Assembly: GCA_945865935.1 (NCBI GenBank)
Contig: CAMBFI010000008.1
Location: 1 to 64,000 of the forward strand
DNA: 64,000 nt
Direction: 5' to 3'
Origin: Bordetella parapertussis
GTDB taxonomy: Bacteria > Pseudomonadota > Gammaproteobacteria > Burkholderiales > Burkholderiaceae_B
How positions within the stretch are numbered: the first letter of the stretch is position 1; the number at the start of each line of letters is the position of its first letter. The notes beneath the pieces are model-generated. The model was not told the DNA's origin. It did not search any database and saw only the letters and a program-made list of their open reading frames with translations. The position numbers and the translations under genes were made by a program. Positions 28,493 through 37,198 of the stretch are shown piece after piece.

Positions 28493-29548
28493 TCAAGGAA
28501 TAATCTTTTGCGTTCTAAAGAAATCAAAACCTTCCAACCACATCGTGGGCGTATTCACGCGCTCTTGAAAACCGTCTCTGGCAGCTTTACGCATATCCGA
28601 CACGACATCCCATTGCAACGACATCACGTAATCACCATAAGGCCATTGCGCCAGCGCTGCTAAGTCTGAATTCTGTAAGCCATACTTCCTCGTCATATGC
28701 AGCCATGTCTGCGTATGCTGACGTGCAAAATCAGCAAACGTGCAGTCTTCTGGAGCACCGCACTCCATCTCAAAATATTGGGCAAACAACGGCCAGAGTT
28801 CAGACCAACTCATCGGATCGCCATTCACAATGTTGTAGGCCTGATTGGCACAACGCGGATCCGTCATCATCCACGTTGCGGCGCGCGCCAGTGTTGGCAG
28901 CCAAGAGAACTGCGTTTTAGCCTTATAGCTACGCAGCGTTCCGGGATAGACAAGCGGCAACCCTAGCTCTCGCAGAATCGATGCGTACAGACCCACGATC
29001 AGAATCATGTTTCGTGACTCGTCGGTGCGATAGTTGCAGAACGCATGTGGTCGAGATATCGACCACGACCACTCTCGTCCGCGCTGACGCTCTTGGAGCA
29101 AGCTCTGCTGTTCGTAATAAAAACTATTGAAATTTCCGCACGCATCATCTTCTTGATAAGGCGTGGGACGCTCTCGCACCGTATGACCGTAATATTTTGT
29201 GCCGTGCACCAAATGGATATGCTGTAAGTTTCCTGACGCCGGGTTCAAGGCATTGAGCAAGTTTTCCAACATCCGCACGTTGGTCTCTCGCGACTCGAGT
29301 TCTCCACCAAAGTGATCAAAGCGTGCCGCATACAGAACGTGTGTCACACTTGTTATCGCGGCAAGCTTATCAGCACAGTCTTGTGCGTTGGTGAGATCAA
29401 GCGCCAACATTGGGTAGCGTGCATCCTGCTTCGGCGCACGCGCAAGACCGATTGGATTCCATCCACCCTGCTCGAATAAATGCGCACCGACACTGCTGCC
29501 GATTTGGCCTGTCGCACCTGCAATCAAGGTTAATCGCGAAGAATTCAC
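28493..29548 (-). CDS. PRISE-type SDR (progesterone 5-beta-reductase/iridoid synthase-like)
   Basis: Extended short-chain dehydrogenase of 351 residues. The NADPH-binding motif GATGQIG is at 11-17. The usual SDR catalytic motif is replaced by the PRISE arrangement: Lys118 in HGTKYYGH, and Tyr144/Tyr145 in NSFYYEQQ followed by SWSISRPHAFC. Plant PRISE enzymes reduce the C=C of enones by 1,4-addition; bacterial relatives are poorly characterised. The start is GTG, six bases after the stop of the unknown gene upstream, with no strong ribosome binding site, so translation is probably coupled. Within the six-gene operon it likely reduces an enone intermediate. Confidence 0.78.
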   Translation of the reverse strand: MNSSRLTLIAGATGQIGSSVGAHLFEQGGWNPIGLARAPKQDARYPMLALDLTNAQDCADKLAAITSVTHVLYAARFDHFGGELESRETNVRMLENLLNALNPASGNLQHIHLVHGTKYYGHTVRERPTPYQEDDACGNFNSFYYEQQSLLQERQRGREWSWSISRPHAFCNYRTDESRNMILIVGLYASILRELGLPLVYPGTLRSYKAKTQFSWLPTLARAATWMMTDPRCANQAYNIVNGDPMSWSELWPLFAQYFEMECGAPEDCTFADFARQHTQTWLHMTRKYGLQNSDLAALAQWPYGDYVMSLQWDVVSDMRKAARDGFQERVNTPTMWLEGFDFFRTQKIIP

Positions 29549-29554
29549 GTTGCT

Positions 29555-30061
29555 TTAGTCTGGAAGGTATATCGCAAGATCTGCATGATTCGATAGGCTC
29601 AGTAACTGGTCTTGAGCGATGACACAAATACCTCGGTATGGAGTGCTGCGGTCTAGGCCAACCGTTTTAAGCCACACAAAGGGCAGCGCACAATCCGCGA
29701 ACGTCCTAGCCGGCTGATCCACCACAATGAGTGCTTGATCACGAGGTATACGTGGCGCGACCACCGCATGCCCTTCACGCTCCCCTTCAAACAAATTACG
29801 CTTGTAGTAGCGCTTATCAATCAGATCAAGCCAGGGTCCCATGCCACGTATTGTTTGGTAGTACGGATCAACAAACACCTCTGGAGAACGAATGGAGTAC
29901 ATCGCCAGTGATGACGGCCAGCCAGGCGTGTGCGTACAAAAGCGCTGCGCTGAATCAATTCCATCCACCGTGCACATGATCCGTAAGTGTTCAACATACC
30001 ACTCCCGCCAAGCTGCTTCGCCAGCGGGATCAGTGATCCCGCTTTGGCTCATAAAGATCAT
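29555..30061 (-). CDS. Conserved-looking protein of unknown function (possible dimeric alpha-beta barrel)
   Basis: A 168-residue soluble protein starting MIFMSQSGITDPAGEAAWREW. The pattern of an early hydrophobic strand, EAAWREWYVEHL helix and Cys-containing strand resembles EthD-like or other ferredoxin-fold (dimeric alpha-beta barrel) proteins often found in catabolic operons, but I cannot assign a family firmly. Its ATG lies directly after the stop of the Bug gene (zero spacing), and PRISE follows six bases later. A near-perfect 21-base palindrome covers codons 7-13. A second possible start is Met4 at 30052. It may be an accessory enzyme or chaperone for the pathway. Confidence 0.65.
   Translation of the reverse strand: MIFMSQSGITDPAGEAAWREWYVEHLRIMCTVDGIDSAQRFCTHTPGWPSSLAMYSIRSPEVFVDPYYQTIRGMGPWLDLIDKRYYKRNLFEGEREGHAVVAPRIPRDQALIVVDQPARTFADCALPFVWLKTVGLDRSTPYRGICVIAQDQLLSLSNHADLAIYLPD
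30023..30043. repeat. Perfect inverted repeat (10-bp arms, 1-bp centre)
   Basis: AGCGGGATCA and TGATCCCGCT flank one central G, inside the 5' coding part of the unknown gene at 29555-30061. In RNA it can fold into a stem of about eight pairs just after the start codon; in DNA it has operator-like symmetry. Function unknown. Confidence 0.6.
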
Positions 30062-31030
30062 CTAGTTCATCTCAAGACCGGAGCGCTTAATGACGGGTCC
30101 CCATTTTTTTGTTTCTTCAGCAATATGTTTCGAGAACAATTCGGGCGCACCACCCACAGGCTCGTAGCCCATTTTAATCAGCCGCTCGCGCATCGCCGGA
30201 TCAGCGAGAACCTTGTTAAAGGACGCGTTGAGTCGTTTAATTGCTGCGGCTGGCGTTCCAGCGGGCACGAGAAACCCATTCCACGAAGTGACTTCGTATC
30301 CAGGCACAGCGACCTCTGCGATGGTGGGTAGGTCTGGCACACCCGGCGAACGCTTCGCACTAGTGACCGCCAACGCACGAAGCTTCCCGCCTTTCACGTG
30401 TGGCAACAAGGGCGCAGGTTCACCGAAAATCAAATCGATCTCGCCGGACAGAATCGCATTGGTCGCGGGTGCACCGCCTTTATAGGGCACATGCTGCAGC
30501 TTGACGCCCGCCATATCGGCGAACATTTGGCCTGCCAAGTGATTGATAGCCCCGTTACCGCTTGAACCATACGTCAGTTTGCCAGGATTGGCTTTGGCCG
30601 CAGCGATGACATCCGCAACAGATTTATAGGGACTGTCCACCCTAACTGTTAGCAACTGGGGGACTGAGGCTACAAACACAAGCGGCGCAAAATCACTTTC
30701 TTCAAAAGGCATTGTCTTATACAAATGTCGATTAATAGAATGTGTGCCTGAATAAGCAAAAACAACCGTATAGCCGTCTGGCGCGGAACGTGCGGCAGCT
30801 GTTGCACCGATATTGCCCGCGGCACCACCGCGGTTATCGATAATGATTTGCGTACCGAGGTCGTCTCCGACCGCTTTCGATAACAAGCGAGAGACTACGT
30901 CCGCTCCGCCACCGGGTGGCCACGGGACAATCAATTTAATCGGTTTGTCAGGATAGGCTTGCGCTTGTGCCTGCAAAGGTACACAGGACAGACCAACCAA
31001 GGCCAGTAGTGCGTAAATAACTTTATGCAT
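30062..31030 (-). CDS. Bug-family (TctC) periplasmic solute-binding protein
   Basis: Carboxylate-binding receptor of 322 residues with a signal peptide (MHKVIYALLALVGLSC..., cut after AQA before QAYPDKPI). Family motifs are IVPWPPGGGADVVSR, RGGAAGNIG, APDGYTVVF and HVPYKGGAPATNAIL. It is the first gene of the six-gene minus-strand operon running down to 25338, so it presumably binds the substrate of that pathway. GAGAG precedes the ATG. About 170 non-coding bases upstream should hold the operon promoter. Confidence 0.88.
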   Translation of the reverse strand: MHKVIYALLALVGLSCVPLQAQAQAYPDKPIKLIVPWPPGGGADVVSRLLSKAVGDDLGTQIIIDNRGGAAGNIGATAAARSAPDGYTVVFAYSGTHSINRHLYKTMPFEESDFAPLVFVASVPQLLTVRVDSPYKSVADVIAAAKANPGKLTYGSSGNGAINHLAGQMFADMAGVKLQHVPYKGGAPATNAILSGEIDLIFGEPAPLLPHVKGGKLRALAVTSAKRSPGVPDLPTIAEVAVPGYEVTSWNGFLVPAGTPAAAIKRLNASFNKVLADPAMRERLIKMGYEPVGGAPELFSKHIAEETKKWGPVIKRSGLEMN

Positions 31031-31120
31031 GATCGCTCTCTTTCAATGTTGTTGACGATCCACTTCAATCCAGACCGTTTGTCTTTACAAGATTTGCACT
31101 TCTTAGCATAATTTAAATTT

Positions 31121-31130
31121 GTGAATTCAC
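31121..31130. promoter_or_regulatory. Palindrome upstream of the six-gene catabolic operon
   Basis: GTGAATTCAC is a perfect 10-bp palindrome about 90 bases before the Bug start, in an AT-rich part of the only long gap (31031-31202) upstream of the operon. It could be an operator half or whole site, but symmetry does not extend outward and no -35/-10 pair is convincing here. Chance occurrence is possible. Confidence 0.25.
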
Positions 31131-31202
31131 CTAGATTTTCCATAGGCGAGCGCACGCTACGGGACAAAATAATCGACAACAACTGGCGTTATGAGGTTTT
31201 AC

Positions 31203-33440
31203 TTAGGCGGAAGCGCGGCCAAGCCTGTCAGCCGCGCCTAACCATTGCGGACCGTCGGGTACGTTTTCCCAGAGGATCCTCTCGTAACCCGCCTGATCCA
31301 AGGACCGCAGCGTCGCAAATAGGGCCTGACTATACGCGACGGGATCTTTAGGCATCGTCACCCAATCTACGTTCGCACGTCGAACATGCGCCTCTGCACG
31401 CAGCGTCGTGGTGACGCAAACAATTTTTTGATGATCAGGCATCGCAAGCGACCGCGCTGACTCCAGCATGGCCGCAGCAGACAAGAGCGTTAAGGGCGTG
31501 CGCGGCGCGTAATGAGACTTGAGTGCGCCCGATACGCGCGGCGCCTGAGCATCTGCATCGCGCACTGGCTGCGCCAACACGGCGGCAATCTGCTCAGCGC
31601 TGATATGCCCAGGACGCAGCAAGACGGGTCCAACGCCCGTGTCTAGTCGGGACAGATCGATAATGGTCGACTCAATTCCAACAGTGCTCGCCCCGCCTTC
31701 CAATATCGGCAAACCTTGCGCGGTAAGTTCCGGAAACTCATCACGTACATGGGCAACAAGCGTTGGTGAGACTCGACCAAACTTGTTGGCCGAGGGGCCC
31801 GCGATGCCTCCCTGCCCAGAGGCCTTGGTCGCAGCAAACGCGCGAATCAAACGCTGCGCGACAGGATGGGACGGGCAGCGCAGCCCCACACTATCTTGGC
31901 CCCCACTCACGACATCGGGAATATGTGCCGCGCGCTTCAAAATCAAGGTTAAGGGCCCAGGCCAGAATGCATCAATCAGCAGTTGCGCCTCAGGCGGAAC
32001 GGTGTCAGCCCAATAGGCTAGATCGGCTTCCGGCGCGACATGCACAATCACGGGATGATTCTGAGGTCGACCTTTTGCTCGATAAATGCCGTTGACCGCG
32101 TCGATGTTCTCCGCATCAGCACCCAGGCCATAGACTGTTTCAGTTGGAAAGGCCACGAGACCGCCCTCGGACAGCACCTTGACCGCTTGATCAATCTGCG
32201 CATCGGACGCAAAAACCTGACCGCTCACGGTCTGGCTATTCAATTGAACTTGCTTCGCAGCCATCACGCATGCGCTCGCACACCACGTCGTCGCCGCGAC
32301 AGGCAATCGCAAGAGACCGACCACCTGATTGGCCGTATCGACCGCCTCGGCAAGGCTGCGACCCGTGCAGTTGACATGGCCCATCTTGCGGGCGCGCCGC
32401 GCCTCCCACTTCCCATACAAATGCAGAGAAGTTCCTTTGATTGCCAGCACACCCGCCCAGTTAGGTTCGGCCTGCACCTCATCTTGCCCGGGATACCACA
32501 CATCACCCAAAATATTCAGCATCACAACAGGTGCTAGCAGACGAGTGCTCCCTAGGGGTAGCCCAGCCATGACTCGAGCCTGCTGCTCGAACTGACTCGT
32601 CACACAGGCATTCATACTGAAATGACCACTGTTATGTGGCCGCGGTGCGATCTCGTTGACCAACAACTGACCGTCACCCAACACAAAGAATTCCACGCAC
32701 ATCACGCCTTCGTATTTCAAGCCGCGCGCAATCGCTAGCGCCGCCTGGGTCGCACGCTCAGTCATGGCGGCCGGCTGGGTGTCGAGTGTCGAGACAGCCA
32801 AAATCCCTTGCTCGTGCACATTGCGCGCAACTGGAAATACTTCACAGGCCCCATCGAGTCCACGTGCCAGCACGACAGACAATTCTTCTTTTAGATCCAG
32901 CATCGCCTCGAGCACGCAGGGCACACTTCCAAACTCTGCAAAGGCCTTAAGCGCCTCGTCGCAACTCCGCACTCTGGCCTGGCCTTTGCCGTCATACCCT
33001 AAGCGCGCAACCTTGAGGATCCCCGGAAAAAGTGTTGGAGGTGCCGAGCGCAAGTCCGTCTCGGTGCGAATCGCAGCATAGGGTGCAACTGCAACCCCTT
33101 GCGAGACAATAAAGGCTTTCTCTGCAATGCGATCTTGGACAATCTCCACCGCGTGCGCGCCCGGTGTGACACGACAGTGGGCGGCGAGCGCCTGCAAGCT
33201 TTGCGCGGGTACGTTTTCAAACTCAGTCGTGACGGCACGGCAACGTTGAGCCAGCTTACGTAGCGCCGCGTGGTCGTCATACTCAGCCTGGATATGCATA
33301 TCCGCGACTGAGGCAGCAGGACCGTCACTTGCAGGATCCAATACCGCCACGCGATAACCCAACGCCTGAGCCGCATGACAAAACATACGACCCAGTTGAC
33401 CGCCACCCATCAAACCTAACCACTCACCCGGTGCAATCAC
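31203..33440 (-). CDS. purK: PurK-Sua5 fusion protein
   Basis: A single 745-residue reading frame joins two normally separate enzymes. Residues 1 to about 385 are PurK, N5-carboxyaminoimidazole ribonucleotide synthase (ATP-grasp; GEWLGLMGGGQLGRMF at the N-terminus, GYDGKGQARV, NEIAPRPHNSGH), which carboxylates AIR in purine synthesis. Residues about 393 to 745 are a full-length Sua5 threonylcarbamoyl-AMP synthase for tRNA t6A (ETVYGLGADA, KGRPQNHP, AGPSANKFGRVSPT, and the C-terminal Sua5 domain LLRPGH...SHYAPRTPL). An internal Met393 at 32264 (MAAKQVQLNS) looks like the ancestral Sua5 start, with no strong ribosome binding site. The GTG start overlaps the purE stop as GTGA. In related bacteria purK and sua5 are neighbouring genes, so loss of the purK stop is a simple origin. 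Separate expression of Sua5 from Met393 cannot be excluded. Confidence 0.9.
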   Translation of the reverse strand: MIAPGEWLGLMGGGQLGRMFCHAAQALGYRVAVLDPASDGPAASVADMHIQAEYDDHAALRKLAQRCRAVTTEFENVPAQSLQALAAHCRVTPGAHAVEIVQDRIAEKAFIVSQGVAVAPYAAIRTETDLRSAPPTLFPGILKVARLGYDGKGQARVRSCDEALKAFAEFGSVPCVLEAMLDLKEELSVVLARGLDGACEVFPVARNVHEQGILAVSTLDTQPAAMTERATQAALAIARGLKYEGVMCVEFFVLGDGQLLVNEIAPRPHNSGHFSMNACVTSQFEQQARVMAGLPLGSTRLLAPVVMLNILGDVWYPGQDEVQAEPNWAGVLAIKGTSLHLYGKWEARRARKMGHVNCTGRSLAEAVDTANQVVGLLRLPVAATTWCASACVMAAKQVQLNSQTVSGQVFASDAQIDQAVKVLSEGGLVAFPTETVYGLGADAENIDAVNGIYRAKGRPQNHPVIVHVAPEADLAYWADTVPPEAQLLIDAFWPGPLTLILKRAAHIPDVVSGGQDSVGLRCPSHPVAQRLIRAFAATKASGQGGIAGPSANKFGRVSPTLVAHVRDEFPELTAQGLPILEGGASTVGIESTIIDLSRLDTGVGPVLLRPGHISAEQIAAVLAQPVRDADAQAPRVSGALKSHYAPRTPLTLLSAAAMLESARSLAMPDHQKIVCVTTTLRAEAHVRRANVDWVTMPKDPVAYSQALFATLRSLDQAGYERILWENVPDGPQWLGAADRLGRASA

Positions 33441-33943
33441 AAAGGTACCTTCATCGCACGTGCGGCCTCGGTCTGTCGTGCACGAAACTCTTTGAGTTTT
33501 TCCCGCAAGGCAACGTCCGTCGTGGCCAGGTTGGCGATCACATGCAGCGCCGCGTTGGCAGCACCCGCTTCACCAATCGCAAAGGTCGCGACTGGAACAC
33601 CCTTAGGCATTTGAACAATCGACAGCAAGGAATCTTCACCGCGCAAATAACGCGAGGGTACGGGGACACCAAAGACAGGCACCTCGGTCAAGGCGGCCAT
33701 CATGCCTGGCAAATGTGCAGCGCCACCGGCTCCGGCTATGACCGCACGCAAACCACGGTCAGCGGCAGCCGCACCGTACTCCGCCATGTCCAAAGGCATG
33801 CGGTGCGCAGACAGCACGCGCGTCTCGCACGCGACGCCAAAGTCATTGAGCATGGCGACTGCATGCTGCATCACCTCCCAATCACTCGAGGACCCCATGA
33901 TGACACCAACAACGGGTGCGGCAGAGCTAGCAGGTGCGTTCAT
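33437..33943 (-). CDS. purE: N5-carboxyaminoimidazole ribonucleotide mutase
   Basis: PurE, class I, converts N5-CAIR (the PurK product) to CAIR in purine synthesis. The 168-residue protein has the phosphate-binding GSSSDW at 17-22, the catalytic His47 in SAHRMP, and GAGGAAHLPGM and VPVPS. It overlaps the purK-sua5 start by four bases (GTGA) and follows purC by 12 bases, giving tight coupling of three consecutive purine steps. Confidence 0.95.
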   Translation of the reverse strand: MNAPASSAAPVVGVIMGSSSDWEVMQHAVAMLNDFGVACETRVLSAHRMPLDMAEYGAAAADRGLRAVIAGAGGAAHLPGMMAALTEVPVFGVPVPSRYLRGEDSLLSIVQMPKGVPVATFAIGEAGAANAALHVIANLATTDVALREKLKEFRARQTEAARAMKVPL

Positions 33944-33955
33944 AACAAACCTTTT

Positions 33956-34837
33956 TTACGCCGTGAGTCGATCAAGTGCTTCACGATATTTAGCGGCTGT
34001 TTTGGCGATCACATCCGCTGGTAATCTTGGCGCGGGTGGGGTCTTGCCCCAGTCTTGTGTTTCAAGCCAATCACGCACAAATTGTTTATCAAAGGATGGC
34101 GGGCTCATCCCTTCTTTGTAGCCATCAGCAGGCCAAAAGCGTGACGAGTCAGGGGTCAAGACCTCATCCATCAGGTGCAAGGTGCCGTGAGCATCCAGAC
34201 CAAACTCAAATTTTGTGTCGGCAATCATGATGCCTTTGGTTGCTGCAAACGTTGCAGCCTCGGAATACAAACGTAGTGTGACCTCGCGAATACGCTCAGC
34301 CATTTCACGCCCGACTTCTTTAATCACGTGATCGAAATCAACGTTCTCATCATGCAACCCGACCTCAGCCTTGGCGGCCGGCGTAAAAATCGGTTGGGGC
34401 AACTTACCCGCCTGCTTCAAGCCCGCCGGCAAGGCAATTCCGCACACAGCGCCTGACTGTTGGTAGTCTTTCCAACCCGAACCGATCAAATAGCCGCGCG
34501 CAACGGCTTCAACCATAATGGGCTTTAACCGCTTGACCACCACCGCACGGCCAACAACCTGATCGCGCTCTTCGGCCGTCACGACCTCTTCCGGTTTCAC
34601 ACCCGTAGAGTGGTTGGGCAAGATATGCGCCAACTTCTCGAGCCAAAAATCGGTCAGCTCTTTCAAGACCTGACCTTTGCCCGGAATGGGGTCATCCAAG
34701 ATCACATCGAATGCGGAAATCCGATCAGAGGCCACGATAAGCAACTTATCATCACCCACTGCGTACATGTCTCGCACCTTCCCGCGCGCGAGCAGCGGCA
34801 AGGACTTAATGCTGGATTGATACAGCGCTGCAGCCAC
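33956..34837 (-). CDS. purC: SAICAR synthase
   Basis: Phosphoribosylaminoimidazole-succinocarboxamide synthase, which condenses CAIR with aspartate using ATP. The 293-residue protein is of the longer type common in Burkholderiales (E. coli has 237). Key segments are [11 protein letters not shown] near the start, [31 protein letters not shown] and [12 protein letters not shown]. The start is GTG 34837, sharing its first base with the fba stop (TAGTG), so fba and purC are translationally linked; an upstream open frame overlaps fba and lacks homology. It is followed 12 bases later by purE. Confidence 0.92.
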   Translation of the reverse strand: MAAALYQSSIKSLPLLARGKVRDMYAVGDDKLLIVASDRISAFDVILDDPIPGKGQVLKELTDFWLEKLAHILPNHSTGVKPEEVVTAEERDQVVGRAVVVKRLKPIMVEAVARGYLIGSGWKDYQQSGAVCGIALPAGLKQAGKLPQPIFTPAAKAEVGLHDENVDFDHVIKEVGREMAERIREVTLRLYSEAATFAATKGIMIADTKFEFGLDAHGTLHLMDEVLTPDSSRFWPADGYKEGMSPPSFDKQFVRDWLETQDWGKTPPAPRLPADVIAKTAAKYREALDRLTA

Positions 34838-35901
34838 TATTGCACGACCTGTGACAGCTTGCCGGCCGAATACTGGGCCGCTACATCCTTCAGGGGAATC
34901 ACCTTGATCTTGCTCGCTTGGCCAGCGGTACCGAATTGTTGGTAACGCGCGATGCAAATACCTTTTGCGGCTTCACGTGCTGGCTTCAAATATTCGCGCG
35001 GATCAAACTTGCCGGGATTTTCTGCGAAGAAGCGACGGATCGCACCAGTCATGGCTAACCGGATATCTGTGTCGATGTTGATCTTACGCACGCCGAACTT
35101 GATGGCTTCTTGAATTTCTTCAACAGGCACACCGTAGGTTTCTTTCATGTCGCCACCGAACTGACGGATCTCGGCCAACAGTTCTTGTGGGACGCTTGAG
35201 CTGCCGTGCATCACCAAATGGGTATTCGGCAAACGCTTGTTGATTTCTTTAATACGCGAAATCGACAAAATATCGCCTGTGGGCTTGCGCGTGAATTTAT
35301 AGGCGCCATGGCTGGTACCGATTGCGATCGCCAAGGCATCGAGTTGGGTTTTGCGCACAAAGTCAGCAGCCTGCTCGGGATCCGTCAGCAACTGATCCAT
35401 CGTCAGTTTGCCATCAGCGCCATGACCGTCTTCTTTGTCGCCTTGCATGGTCTCAAGCGAACCCAAACAGCCAAGTTCACCTTCAACCGTGACGCCCAGC
35501 TTGTGCGCCATGTCGACCACTTGTTTCGTGACCGCAACGTTGTAGTCGTAGTCGGCAATGCTCTTGCCGTCTTCTTTGAGCGAGCCGTCCATCATGACGC
35601 TCGAGAAGCCAAGATCAATCGCACCCTGACAAATCTTTGGTGATTGGCCATGATCCTGGTGCATCACCACTGGAATATGTGGATAGGACTCCACGGCGGC
35701 TTGGATCAAATACTTGAGGAAGCCTTCGCCCGCGTATTTGCGCGCGCCAGCGCTTGCTTGCATGATGACAGGGCTATCCGTTTGGGCAGCCGCTTCCATG
35801 ATGGCCTGCACCTGCTCGAGGTTGTTCACGTTGAAAGCGGGGATGCCGTAGCCATGCTCGGCGGCATGATCCAAAAGCTGGCGCATAGAGACGATTGCCA
35901 T
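34837..35901 (-). CDS. fba: Class II fructose-1,6-bisphosphate aldolase
   Basis: Zinc-dependent aldolase of glycolysis and gluconeogenesis (and of the Calvin cycle in autotrophs). Its 354 residues are typical of the Calvin-type class IIA branch. Metal and active-site residues lie in VVMHQDHGQ (His81, Asp83, His84), EGELGCLG, and [17 protein letters not shown] before the ATG is a fair ribosome binding site. It is the first gene of the group fba-purC-purE-purK/sua5; the 136 bases upstream, shared with the divergent methyltransferase, should contain the promoter. A pyruvate kinase gene, often next to fba in this order, is absent here. Confidence 0.95.
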   Translation of the reverse strand: MAIVSMRQLLDHAAEHGYGIPAFNVNNLEQVQAIMEAAAQTDSPVIMQASAGARKYAGEGFLKYLIQAAVESYPHIPVVMHQDHGQSPKICQGAIDLGFSSVMMDGSLKEDGKSIADYDYNVAVTKQVVDMAHKLGVTVEGELGCLGSLETMQGDKEDGHGADGKLTMDQLLTDPEQAADFVRKTQLDALAIAIGTSHGAYKFTRKPTGDILSISRIKEINKRLPNTHLVMHGSSSVPQELLAEIRQFGGDMKETYGVPVEEIQEAIKFGVRKINIDTDIRLAMTGAIRRFFAENPGKFDPREYLKPAREAAKGICIARYQQFGTAGQASKIKVIPLKDVAAQYSAGKLSQVVQ

Positions 35902-36037
35902 GAAGAATCCTTTTTAGAGCAAAATGTAGGGGTTACGGACAAATTAGCCCACTATTTTACGGTAGCACGCCCATATTTGCCCCAATTCGGGTCAAAACCT
36001 TATTTCACGCGTTTTTTCTCCATTAAAGAGCCCCCAC

Positions 36038-37198
36038 ATGCCCCTTGGCGCCACTGTCCAGCCATCCTCACCCGCCACGGTTTCTTGGCTTGTGGACGAC
36101 CAATCCCACACGCTCGCCTGGCGCTCCGAGAACGGCTGGGCACCCCCGAAGCGCTGCATCGTGGCCGATGACACCATGACAGCCGACATCGCCTACCGCC
36201 ATGCCAGTGAAGGGGTGGGACTCATCTGGACGGGGGACTTTCAAAACGCTCGGCAGCTGCTGCAAGCCCTTGCCCGACGGGTGGCGAAGCGACGTATAAA
36301 GTTTGCCGAGATGCCCTACCCAGAGCGTTTTCACCAGGTCAGGCTAGCGCGCGCCCAGCGGGCACGCACATTAGGCATGCTGTGCCTGCCCTTTGGTGCA
36401 CATCACACGCTCGCTCACCGTCGTGCGCCGGATGTCCAACCAGTATGTTTTCAGGCACACGGTGACGCCGCCGCGGGCTATGTGATGCCCATGACCGAGT
36501 TACTAGGCCTGATCAGTGCCTACGAATGGCGCAAAAGCGGCATCACAATCGACGGCTTAGCGGCACCGATTTACGCGCATTACGGCGTCTTCGCGCCAAC
36601 CCGGGCCGAATATATCGAACTGATTCGGCGAACACCGCTTGCACAACCTAAAGTTAAACGCGCCTTCGATCTTGGCACGGGCACAGGTGTGCTGGCAGCA
36701 CTGATGATTCATAAAGGCGTCGAACACGTCATCGCGACGGACACCAGCACGAGAGCTCTTGCCTGTGCCAAGCAGAATATTGATGCGCTTGGTTTGAACA
36801 AAAAAGTAGACCTGCAGAACGTTGATTTATTCCCAAGCGGTCGCGCCGATTTAATCGTTTGCAATCCCCCCTGGTTGCCGGGCAAGCCCGCTTCGACCCT
36901 CGAACACGCCATCTACGATCAAGACCAGCACATGTTGTCAGGTTTCTTAAAGGACCTCGCGGCACACCTCAACCCGGGCGGACAAGGTTGGTTGATCTTG
37001 TCCGATCTGGCCGAACACCTCCAATTACGAAGTCGCGAACAACTCCTCGCGCACATCGAACGCGCTGGACTTGTGGTCGTTGCCAAACACGATATCCGTC
37101 CCACGCACCTAAAGGCTAAGGACGAACAAGATCCGCTTGCCGATGCACGGCAAGCAGAAACTACGTCGTTGTGGTGTCTGGGCGTCGCGCAGACTTAG
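36038..37198 (+). CDS. Class I SAM-dependent methyltransferase with NPPW motif
   Basis: A 386-residue protein. The C-terminal half is a Rossmann methyltransferase with the SAM motif FDLGTGTGVLA near 210-220 and the motif NPPW at 276-279, typical of enzymes methylating amide or amino nitrogens (HemK/PrmC, RsmC, TrmN6-like). The N-terminal 200 residues have no family I recognise, apart from short conserved-looking stretches (HTLAHRRAPDVQPVCFQAHGD). The target is unknown; protein, rRNA or tRNA are all possible. It is divergent from fba, and its 3' end overlaps the convergent mogA by 38 bases. Confidence 0.8.
   Translation: MPLGATVQPSSPATVSWLVDDQSHTLAWRSENGWAPPKRCIVADDTMTADIAYRHASEGVGLIWTGDFQNARQLLQALARRVAKRRIKFAEMPYPERFHQVRLARAQRARTLGMLCLPFGAHHTLAHRRAPDVQPVCFQAHGDAAAGYVMPMTELLGLISAYEWRKSGITIDGLAAPIYAHYGVFAPTRAEYIELIRRTPLAQPKVKRAFDLGTGTGVLAALMIHKGVEHVIATDTSTRALACAKQNIDALGLNKKVDLQNVDLFPSGRADLIVCNPPWLPGKPASTLEHAIYDQDQHMLSGFLKDLAAHLNPGGQGWLILSDLAEHLQLRSREQLLAHIERAGLVVVAKHDIRPTHLKAKDEQDPLADARQAETTSLWCLGVAQT

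Noticed and set aside
21661-31202. Catabolic region as a mobile genomic island
   Set aside because: No integrase, transposase, tRNA target or flanking direct repeats were found, and base composition looks like its surroundings.
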